17,077 nt of DNA. It comes from Phellopilus nigrolimitatus. Lineage: Eukaryota; Basidiomycota; Agaricomycetes; Hymenochaetales; Hymenochaetaceae. A program made the position numbers and the translations under genes. The notes beneath the pieces were generated by a model. The model was given only the letters and a program-made list of their open reading frames with translations. It searched no databases and was not told the origin of the DNA. Location of the stretch: assembly GCA_021029095.1 (NCBI GenBank), contig JAJOHG010000490.1, forward strand, positions 1 to 17,077, in the 5' to 3' direction. Shown in pieces: positions 9,065 to 17,077 of the stretch (the first letter of the stretch is position 1; every line of letters starts with the position of its first letter).

Positions 9065-11909
9065 TTCCGCGGCTATGTAGAACTAGACTAGAGTCTTTTC
9101 CAGCCACAGCTTGAGCGGGGATGCGTAGAAGCTTCATTTTCAGTAAATGACAGTCATTTGTTAGTCCCCCAACTGTTGCAATCTTTCCCCTGCTTATATG
9201 TGTACCGCCGACTGAGGCTGGTCACGAGCCTAGGGGATGCGGGCCGAAGCGGGTCTTCCGAAGCCGGCTCGAAGAATCATTGCGGCAGAAACTTTATTCG
9301 CCTAACCTTGAGTTAGTTAAGTTAAACGCAGTCCAGCGGATTTGAGCTGATTAGTGCTGTATGCGCACCTTGTCTTGTAAGGCCTGTCAGTGAGCGCAAT
9401 CATCACTGGTAGACCATACTTAAGGTGAAAGTATTCCAAAACAGTCTAGCCTGGGCGCGTGGATCGAGGGCGCACCCTAAGACGGGTATAATGCGTCGGC
9501 GCCTCTTGTAGGTCGAATGGCGGAGCTTCCAGCCTTCAGTGAGCTATCACCGGTGATTACTGACCGGCGTCGAGGGCGTATCTGTACGTGAAGGAGCAAT
9601 GGCAAAGCCTACCTGAGGAATCCATATATTGAGTATTCTCCATGAAAACGCATAAACGAGTCTGAGCTCGTACCGAGTTTAAGAAACTGAGCATTCCCGG
9701 CCCTTAAAGGCTTGCGGAGTATACAGTGAGACGTTCATTACTGTGGCAGGGAAGAAGTTATACGTGGTACCTGCGAGGCCACCAGTGGTGAGCACTCGAA
9801 TTGTCAGGCGGCGTCCGAATCCTTGCGACTCGAATGTTATCAGATATAACGCAGCAATGGGCATAGACAGAGCCTAGCGTGTAGGTCTTCGAGGTGTCGA
9901 GGATCTCATCGGTCATCTGTCACCCCTCGAATTGGATGACGTCTTCCACCGCTACACTCAGAAGCGAACGGTAAACGTCAGGCTCTTGGCGCGACAGCCC
10001 TTGAGGTCCACTGGCGTCGAGTGGGCGATGATGCTGGACTGACTAGTGACTGGAGGCCGGGAAGATATATTCGATGAATGACTAGAATGATAATTTGAGG
10101 ACCAAGGCTATGAGGCGCGCCGTGGATAAAAAAACGTTCAGGACCATCCCTGAACCGATCGGGCTAGACAAGATGAGCGGAGATGAGCAGTCTGTTGGAA
10201 AAATGCTAGTAATTGCCAGAGGTCGTGGAGTGTCTGAAAAATAGGGGGAGGGCGTGAGAGGCGTGAGAAGGATAGTGTCGATGGGTCTGGCGAGCCTGCG
10301 GCATCTCAATTCGGGAGAAGGCTCGCCAGACTCCAGACAGTTCGAACACCGCAAGCAGACGTAAGCATATTCTTGACCACGCTCGTCCATGGCGGTTGAA
10401 AGAAAGTGACTGCTGTTTCTTAGCTTCCGATATTGTCAATGTCGGAAATAAATACTTCAAAACTCCAGCTGTTATCTTTGCCTTTCCCCTAGCACAAGCA
10501 GTGTCAAGGCATTGGTGACAATCATACGCATTGAGGAGCTGGATAGGACGTCATCTCTGGCGAACGGAGTCTTCTGTTGTCTTCTTTGTTACCTCGCTGG
10601 CAAATTGGCTGGATGGGAAGTCGAAGGAAGCTCTGGTGTTAAGGCCTGATTAGGAGAAGAAACAGCAATCATTCGGTGCGTCGAATTTCAGTTGAATCAC
10701 CCGTATTTGACTGCACATGATCCAGGTTTTTTATCTCCTTGTCGTGAATTATGGATCACTTCTGTTCCTGGTTGCGATTCTGCATGACGCTGGAAATTGG
10801 TTGGCTTATCAAGACCCAAATTCATAACGAGGAGAGTTTACGCAGGTCCATCGGGGCCCCTATTGGATTGTCAGCTTGTTGCACACTATCACGCAGACAT
10901 CGTGGAATCGGACTCGGGGGACAACCATCGAAAGCAGAGCTCCGACTTCTCGCAAATGCCGACATATTGGCTGGGCTTAGACATTGCTCATCCTCGGTTG
11001 AAATATTCTATGTCTAACTGAAAGATGGTACCAGCAAGTCAACAAGCTGCAGCGCAAATATGAAGCTTATCGGAGGATTTATACGAGCACGGCTCACATA
11101 GCAAGCGCAGTTTAAAACCTCGCGGCCGTACGTACGTAATGAACGCGTCATCACGTGATAAAGGGTATGTCTTCTTTTAAGCCTTTTAATTATGAGGATA
11201 TTTTCTGACGCAAGGAAGGACATTCTAGCATGAGTAGTTGCACTAAAGAAAGGCATGAAAGTAACTGCCTTTAGGGAGGCTTGCCAGTGCAACGCCCCAA
11301 TTTCGCAAACGCTTTTGTCGGTCTTGGTCCAACAGGCGGGCCTCGTAGCATTGTTTTTCCGACATCGCGACGGATTCGCAAATGAAGACGACAGCTTTTA
11401 ACCGACCTCCTCTTCATCTTTCAGTTAGTTGCCCTGCGATGCGAGGCCGAGATCGCTGCTTCATTTCCCCATGCAAATTTCCTCTCTGACGATGGGACTG
11501 GTAAAAACGAACTCACCGTACTAAGTCTAAACAAGGCAGTCGGGCGGGCGAACCTTGCTATTTCGATACGGCGGAAGTCGGCAAATTTTGAAGGCATGCT
11601 TGCGTTCTATCAATCGGGGTATGGAAGACGGTCCCTGCATTACACGTCTACTCAAACGACTATGATCTTACGTTCTGTAGCTCTCAAAGCTCCTGTTTTG
11701 CTTTCATGCGTTGGGGCCTACCGGCATCCCGTACCTGCATCGATTCTCAAATTCTCCTTCGTCTGGCCAGATTCATTAAGAAGTCCAAGGTATTGCCCTT
11801 TAATTGGAGGGCCTTGGCCTGTTTTAATTTCAGCCTAGCCGCCGAAGCGCCATAAGTATAGTCGTGTCTGAGTCCTTCACGGTTCGCCCCCCTTGTCTCC
11901 CATTGTCTC
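9065..11909. other. Long stretch without a supportable gene
   Basis: Only short, mutually overlapping frames occur. The best protein-like trace is on the minus strand from about 10000 to 9679. It includes a 61-codon frame at 9864-9679 (TTGGLAGTTYNFF, ATVMNVSLYTPQAFKG) and fragments upstream in other frames (DVYRSLLSVAVEDVIQFEG, ILDTSKTYTLGSVY) separated by stops. It may be a decayed gene, but I recognise no family. The region from 10.1 to 11.9 kb shows nothing firm. The last 50 bases before 11910 are C/T-rich, as expected for a 5' leader. Confidence 0.4.
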
Positions 11910-12572
11910 ATGGAGGTCAACCAGCAGCTCCCCGATTACCCGTCTTTCCCCTTGGCTGCGGATGAGACCCTTTACCCTATCGATCTCCCGGAAAACCATG
12001 CACACGAGTATCACCAGTGTGCTCGATGCTCTGCCCCCTCTGTCGCCCCGGCTGAAGACGACATGATGGCCGTTGATGCACCCGCGGATGTGAGCACTGA
12101 GCTGCGTTCTAACGGCACTCGCGTAAAACTCCGGTTTTATCCAGGAACCAAACGTCCAGCATGCTTTTGGAGAAGACGCGAGGCTTGTGCTCGGGACTAA
12201 CGTATCTTTTGTGAGAGCTCCTTGGTTTCGTTTGACTCCCAAATTTTAGAAGCTGATTGAACTCTGCAGACGATTGGCCCCGAAGACGAACTCTTTTCCG
12301 CTCAAGAAGTTGTCGACGCACTGACCCGTACACCTGTTGACTCAGACGCTCCTGCGACAACTGTCGTCATTCCGAAAAATAAAGTCAGCGAACTCGTTAA
12401 GGTATTCAATTTCCTTTCTTTTTTGCGTCGTCGCTTACTTTGCCAGGCTTTGAAGGAATACATCGATCGTCCATCTCAGCAGGTTGTTGAAAGGGACGGC
12501 TACGTTGCTTTCTGGAAGAAGAACGAACCTTTCATACGGCCAGTTTTGAGACGGTCCCTAAGCCTCCCTTGA
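11910..12572 (+). CDS. Small four-exon gene, unrecognised 164-aa protein
   Basis: Exons are 11910-12089, 12145-12201, 12270-12401 and 12447-12572. Introns are 55, 68 and 45 bp. All junctions are phase 0 with good signals: GTGAGC donor, CTAAC branch and TCCAG acceptor in intron 1; TGCAG in intron 2; GCCAG in intron 3. The product is acidic in its N-terminal half, with LPDYPSFPLAADETLYPIDL, an HxxxYxxCxxC cluster near residues 32-40 and a run of Asp/Ala, and more basic near the C-terminus (KKNEPFIRPVLRR). No membrane segment or signal peptide is evident. I do not recognise the family. The ATG follows a pyrimidine-rich leader. The gene converges on CWC25 with 173 bp between stop codons. Splice signals and codon use support a real gene, but function is unknown. 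Confidence 0.75.
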
Positions 12573-12745
12573 GTTTTGAATTCAGTTCTCCCTTACAAAA
12601 TAGTAGAATACGTTCTGGACGATGTTGTATCCCAGTGTTAATGCCAATGTTCTGATAATCGTAAATGTCGATACTCGTTACCACATCAATATTGTCGACT
12701 ACCGCAAATAAGATACAACGACATAGCCGTAGGGGAAAAAGTACA

Positions 12746-14215
12746 TCAATCCGCTTCTGCAACCATCCCACCCCGACCCCTCTTGATTCTCTCCTCAATC
12801 CCACCCACACCACTGAAAACCTTCTTTTGCTCCTGATTCAAGAAACTGCCCATGCCACCGGACTTCGCGCGCCTTTTCTCCTCTGTCTCGATCTCTGCCT
12901 TTTCCTCAGCGAGGAGGATCGTAAGGCGCTCTTTGCGCTCAACGGTGAGCGATGACGCATTCGATGACATAGCCGCAAGCCGAGCGGCACGTTCCTCCGC
13001 TGCCGCAGAGTATCCTCCCGCAGAGGAGTTGCCATTAGCAAGCTGCCCAGACGAACGATCGAGACGCGGGCGAGGAGGGGGAGACATGCGAGCACGCTTT
13101 TTGTAAGCTTGAGGAGAAGGGCTCCTATCTCGCTTCCTGTCATACACATCCGAGTACCTGCGCCTCTCAAGGCTACGGCTCCTGCTCCGTCGCCGCTCTT
13201 CTGAGGACGTCTCGTCAGAGCCGGGATACCGCGCCACATTCCTTCTGTCGATCCTGACTGGTGGGCTCCGGCTGCGCCGCCTCTCGCGGTCATCGTCCCG
13301 CGGCCTATAATCATCTCTGCGATAGGTGTCGAGAGTTCTGCTCCTCGGTTCCCGCTTGGGCTCTATGCTGCGGCTCCTGCTCCTCTCATGGCGACCGTAA
13401 TGAGATATGGGAGGCGGAGAATGCGAGTCATACCGCCTCGAGCGACGAATTTCGGGAGAACGAGAGCGTGAGTATCTCTGCCGACGGTCGTCATGATGGT
13501 CATAATCGTCCCCGTTGTCCCGATGCCTATCCTCGCGATGCTTGTCTTTCTTCGATTTCTTTTCCTTCTTCTCCTTTTTATCCTTCTTGGTCTTGATACC
13601 TGCTCTGGCCTGCATCTCCTTGAGACGGAGAGGATTGGTCATCAAAGCCTGGTATGCTGCCTGCTCCTGCTGCTTGATCGCGAGAAGCGGATCTTCGCGG
13701 ATCTTCGCAGCAACGTCACGAGCGGTGTTGGCGTTCTGGACAGCGATGAAGTTCTTGTGCGCTGCACCAACCTTTGTAAGAGAGAAAGTTTGTCAATAAA
13801 CCAATGCGACGGAAGTATGAGAGCAGTACGCACCTTCTCGTTCTCGTCGCCAGTCAAGAGCTTGTCCACTCTCTTCTTTCCGAGAAGATAGTCCTCCAAG
13901 TCATTCTTGTTGGTGCTACTCCCCGTCGCTGGTGTAGCGTACATCCACTCGAGCTTCTCTGATCGCTTCCGCCCTGTCTGCTCTTCTTGGAGACGCTGCA
14001 GCTCCTGCACCTGTCGCTCCTCCTCCTTTTCCTTCCGGAGCTGATCGAGTTTCTTTTTCTCCTCCAGCTACATAGAAGCAAGTATGTCAGACGTCATTCC
14101 TAAGAAATAAGCACGAAACACTTACAGCTTTCTTCTCCTCAAGCCACACCCGCTCCTGATTTTTCATCAGGAGCGGATGCCACGACTTCTTCATGTTCAA
14201 GTCTCCTCCACCCAT
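12746..14215 (-). CDS. CWC25: Pre-mRNA-splicing factor CWC25, three exons
   Basis: Exons on the minus strand are 14215-14126, 14067-13834 and 13771-12746, joined over 58- and 62-bp introns to give 449 aa. The N-terminus [14 protein letters not shown] with [13 protein letters not shown] is the diagnostic start of CWC25/Cwf25 proteins (CIR-N type domain, about 1-46). It is followed by a charged coiled coil ([19 protein letters not shown]), LEWMYATPA, the conserved [26 protein letters not shown] with [13 protein letters not shown], and then a long Arg/Ser- and Lys-rich tail ending in [17 protein letters not shown]25 joins the spliceosome after Prp2 remodelling and promotes the first transesterification in the nucleus. 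The RS-rich tail is longer than the yeast protein's, as is usual in filamentous fungi and animals. It is divergent from the voltage-sensor gene, with 287 bp between start codons. Confidence 0.95.
14150..14176 (-). other. Perfect 11-bp hairpin in CWC25 exon 1
   Basis: CCGCTCCTGAT at 14150-14160 and its exact reverse complement at 14166-14176 flank a 5-base loop. In the CWC25 transcript this is an 11-bp stem with loop GAAAA, starting about 40 nt after the ATG, within the codons for the conserved segment around LLMKNQERV. It could be a coincidence of codon choice or an RNA structure that affects translation or splicing. Confidence 0.6.
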
Positions 14216-14494
14216 TTTGGCAGATATTTACTGGATGAGAAAAGCCTTAGAAAGGGAAGAGCAGAGACGACAAAGTCGAGGAGAACAGCAACTGAAGATG
14301 GCGGAAGAGACGAAGCTTGCGGCCTTGCTAAGTCGACGGTGGCGCTGTTTGGTATCTTCCAAGAAAGGAAAGATTGTCGTTACCGCAGCTCGACACGTAA
14401 GCAAGCCTCGATCAGAAGCTCGAGCAAGTTGCTCATCTCGTGTAACTTCTGTCAAAACTCTCGGCTGTGTCTCGGACTGCTGGCGTTGATATCT

Positions 14495-14506
14495 ATGAAA
14501 TCATGA
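14495..14506 (+). promoter_or_regulatory. Three-codon upstream ORF overlapping the start (ATGA)
   Basis: ATG AAA TCA TGA lies just upstream of the voltage-sensor gene's ATG; its TGA overlaps that ATG by two bases. If it is in the mRNA it would be a minimal upstream ORF with terminate-reinitiate geometry. The frame of the main gene is also open upstream, to a TAA near 14452, but has no ATG there. Confidence 0.35.
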
Positions 14507-15480
14507 GCTCTAACAGAGGAGTAGAAGCTGACGTGGACGAGTCGCTGGACATCGAATCCGGAGAACAAGATCCTTTACAGCAGCCTCAAGTTACTCAGCT
14601 AGTGTCCGTACCATGTTTCCGCTAAAGTAGTCCATAACTCTTATATTCCCGTGTCGCATGCACTCATACAGACCAACCCGTTCTCTCTATGCCCTCACGC
14701 GACAAGAAATCACGCGAGGGATTGCGAACCGCTTCGTCCACTCGCGGACGTATATATTCTTATACCTCGCCATGGCTGCGTTGTCTATTACGACCATCGT
14801 TCTCAGCTTGCAGGACGGTTGCCCAGGGCTCGCATTCTATATTCTGGAGCTCATAATCAACACCACCATGATTGCGGAGGTGGGCGTGCGATTTGTCGCT
14901 TTCGGACGGGTGTGTCTCGCGTCTCAGTTCCTGCTCAGAAGCTCCCGAGCGCTTACTCGTGTCTTCTGAATAGCAATTTTGGCGTTCACCATTCAACGTC
15001 ATCGACTTAGTCCTGACATTCTTCTGCGTGATCACCGTGCTAACGATAGTGTTTGCTGGTTGCGGGTCAACGAGCAAAGAGGAAGAGGTCCTTGACACGC
15101 TTCTTCTCGTGGCGCGAAACGTGCTTCAGTTTATCCGCCTTGCAGCTGTGATGCGACAGTATGCTCTGCTTACTTTCTTGTATATCTGTTACACCTATCT
15201 AAGATTCATTGTTTATAGGTCTGGCCAATCAATATTCTCCCGCCCTCGACCAATTGACCTGTCAGCCGCTCGGCGAGCCGGGTTCAGTTTGGATCTGGAC
15301 CTGCCCGACGATGCCGAGGAAGAGCTGTCACGACCTAGAGGCCACAACCCTGTCTTATTCGACGCACGAGGGCAGGACGAAGAGCAGGGCCTGATCCGGC
15401 CACCACCGAAGCTAAACAAGCCTGTCGCGCCACCTGCTGATGGTCGCGACGACGAGGATATGTGGGCAAGTCTTGGATAG
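14503..15480 (+). CDS. Voltage-sensor-domain-like four-helix membrane protein
   Basis: Exons are 14503-14603, 14672-14909, 14974-15158 and 15219-15480, giving 261 aa. Four membrane helices are visible, at about 60-81, 87-111, 121-142 and 154-173. The pattern is that of a voltage sensor: acidic E93 and E103 with R107 in helix 2, N121/D124 at the start of helix 3 (SPFNVIDLVLT), and Arg at 161, 168 and 174 in helix 4 (LVARNVLQFIRLAAVMRQ). No pore helices follow; the C-terminal 85 residues are hydrophilic and acidic (SRPRPIDLSAARRAG, then DLPDDAEEE). It is probably a stand-alone sensor protein in a cell membrane, but whether it conducts or regulates is unknown. Helix-4 arginines are not on a strict every-third-residue spacing, so voltage sensing is inferred. 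The first donor (GTCCGT) is weak but is the only one that keeps frame. Confidence 0.82.
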
Positions 15481-15726
15481 AAGTGTCCGGGTTCTGGCCA
15501 GATGGAGCTTTTGCAAGGTTTTCGCATGGACCATATCTATTCTCATTCCATTTTGTTTCACATTTTACCACTCATACGGTTTGTAGTTTCTGTAGCTATG
15601 CTATCACGTTTCTGCTGGATTGTTATACTATGCATCACAAAAGAGAAGCTTCTCCTGGCAGTGATCGCGTTTCAGCCCAATGATTAATTTAGCTCGAAGG
15701 TTGACAACTTGACTCACTTGCGTCAA

Positions 15727-16422
15727 TCAAAACGTCTTGATAATCTTCAATATGCGCTTCTCGACGCTCAAAGCATTATCAACGACTTTGTTGCGCCACG
15801 GCGTCGACGTCGCAGTCTTCCACTCCGGGCTAGCCAGGTTTTCTGCGCTTGTGTATTCGTGTAGTGCGAGAAACTTTGGGGGCGCCTTAAACCCATCCGT
15901 CTCCTTAAGCGCACCCGATGCGCCTGAGTCGGCAAGGATGAAGCGCCGCGAACGCAGCCACCCGGGAACCTTGCTCAGAAGGGGAATGTGCTCCTCGTCA
16001 TACCACTTGTGAAAATCCGCCTCATTTTCGGGCGCGACATCGATCGAGACCGCGACAAGCGTCGTGCCCTCCGTGTATCCCGCGAACGCGCTGCTGACCG
16101 TCGTTGGTGCACTCTCGTTCAGCGTGTAGACACGCCGCTCGAGGTACTCGAGTTTCTTTATTACGTCTGCTTCGCGGGCGCTGCGCGTCCTTTGCGAGCT
16201 CGGTATATGCGCTGCTCTTCAGGAAGTCGAGGTCGCTGATGTCGTATACGGCGCCCCAGGTAGGCTTCTGGCCGTCGGCCTGCACGAAGCGCGTAGCGGA
16301 CTTGAAGCCATCAAGCGCAGTGCGAAGGGGGATGTGTTCGTCGTTGTACCAGCTGTGGAATTCGCTTTCAGGAAGCGCGTCGCTGACTTCGATAAAGACG
16401 AGAAGAAGTCCTTTGCGGTCAT
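15727..16422 (-). pseudogene. Frame-broken tandem dimeric alpha/beta-barrel (EthD-like) protein
   Basis: Two reading frames together spell one protein. The N-terminal half (about 16413-16193) reads KGLLLVFIEVSD, FHSWYNDEHIPLRTALDGF, TRFVQADGQKPTWGAVYDI and SSAYTELAK. The C-terminal half (about 16190-15727) reads SAREADVIKKLEYLERRVYTL, VAVSIDVAPENEADFHKWYD, EEHIPLLSKVPGWLRSRRF and LHEYTSAENLASPEWKT, ending RILKIIKTF. The repeated FHxWYxxEHIPL shows an internal duplication of a ferredoxin-like dimeric alpha/beta-barrel domain, as in EthD-type proteins; the reaction is unknown. One extra base near 16181-16193 separates the halves. A second one-base offset separates the only suitable ATG (16422) from the first half. 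No splice sites repair either break. It is either a recent pseudogene or carries sequence errors. Confidence 0.7.
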
Positions 16423-16499
16423 GGTGATCGTTTGGATACAAGGGTGACTTCCCTGAACTTGCGAGCACGATGCTGACTGAGTCCTACAGCAGCACACGG

Positions 16500-17077
16500 T
16501 GCATAAGAAGCTGAGTAAGTTTAAAGCAGCTGACGCACGGTCTATTACTACCGCCTTTTGGATTTCACTTTCCTCAGGAATTTCTGCCGGTATTCTACAG
16601 ACTTGGTTTCTTCTTTGGCAAATGCGATTCAATAGATTATTCGGAAGTTATGTACATGTATGCGGTTTCTCATCCAATATGTGGATGTTCGCACCATGCA
16701 GGCCGCGACGACCATTGGTAGTAATCCTAACATGCAGAGATGTTGACTAGAAGATGGACCCTACAGGTACACATGCTATATACCGTGTAGTTAGGTGGAT
16801 ATTGAATCCGTCTGATTGCATGATCGCTCACGGAGTCGCGGGAGTCTAAAGACGGGATTCATATATGTGCCTGCTTCGACTTCAAAGCTCGGCAACAATG
16901 GCAATCAGGAATGTTCGCGGCGGAATATGTTGGATTCTTTTCGGAGACTACGAATTCCTCAGAAGAGACAAAAGAATCTATGGAGAAGAGCCCTAAGATA
17001 AGAGGAGGCAAAAAGGTGAAGTTGAAGCCGCGGACCTGAGGGTATGCTGAGTGCTCACCACTTAGCTCGCGATTTGT
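16500..17077. other. Right-end stretch without a confident gene
   Basis: Only short frames are visible. The most protein-like is a 42-codon plus-strand frame at 16911-17039 that begins MFAAEYVGFFSETT and ends KKVKLKPRT. It is lysine-rich, unrecognised, and could be a terminal exon or chance. Nothing else can be supported. Confidence 0.35.

Noticed and set aside
9220..9360. Small inverted repeats that might suggest a tRNA or structured RNA
   Set aside because: No cloverleaf, T-loop GGTTCGA-type sequence or anticodon arm could be assembled.
10082..10390. 102-codon minus-strand frame in the gene-poor region
   Set aside because: Composition is unlike the real genes here, no splice-linked extension exists, and no motif is recognisable.
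12838..13314. 158-codon minus-strand frame and plus-strand frames within CWC25
   Set aside because: These are shadows of the low-complexity RS-rich tail of CWC25, whose codon bias leaves other frames open.
16219..16632. 137-codon minus-strand frame starting upstream of the EthD-like gene
   Set aside because: It uses the gene's likely ATG in the middle but then reads the wrong frame; the conserved barrel motifs lie in the neighbouring frame.

Overview
This looks like nuclear DNA of a filamentous fungus, most likely a basidiomycete of the Agaricomycetes type. The protein-coding genes are split by many short GT-AG introns (41-75 bp), often with CTNAC/CTAAC-like branch sites. Promoters carry TATAAAA boxes, genes lie on both strands without operons, and one gene is a eukaryotic spliceosome factor (CWC25). 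No rRNA, tRNA, CRISPR or bacterial operon structure was seen. The organism is inferred from gene structure, not from a database match.

Layout. 1-560: a nested minisatellite of about 110-140 bp units built from an ACTGGTC/ACTAGTC core. 561-1859: no confident gene. 1860-4179 (minus): a complete five-exon DUF3435 tyrosine-recombinase-like gene of 692 aa, the family of the 'captain' integrases of fungal Starship elements, with a TATA box at 4303-4310. 4579-4943 and 6525-6903: two diverged copies of one roughly 370-bp promoter module, each ending in TATAAAA. The first copy leads into a wrecked Old Yellow Enzyme (NADH:flavin oxidoreductase) pseudogene (4945-5909). The second drives an intact nine-exon MFS drug:H+ antiporter gene of 523 aa (6945-9002). 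9065-11909: almost 3 kb with no supportable gene, possibly holding a decayed coding remnant near 9.68-10.0 kb.

The right half is denser and more conserved. 11910-12572 (plus) is a small four-exon gene for an unrecognised 164-aa protein. 12746-14215 (minus) is CWC25. 14503-15480 (plus) is a four-exon gene for a 261-aa voltage-sensor-domain-like membrane protein, divergent from CWC25. 15727-16422 (minus) is a duplicated dimeric alpha/beta-barrel (EthD-like) protein whose reading frame is broken. 16500-17077 holds no confident gene.

How the parts relate. The left half reads as accessory sequence: a mobile-element-type recombinase gene beside satellite DNA, then a duplicated promoter shared by a dead oxidoreductase and a live transporter. 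Those two genes may once have been co-regulated, for example in secondary metabolism or detoxification; this is inference. The right half is a housekeeping-like block. All splice models were built by hand from reading frames and splice signals; reading frame is preserved across every junction in the DUF3435, MFS, 164-aa, CWC25 and voltage-sensor models.
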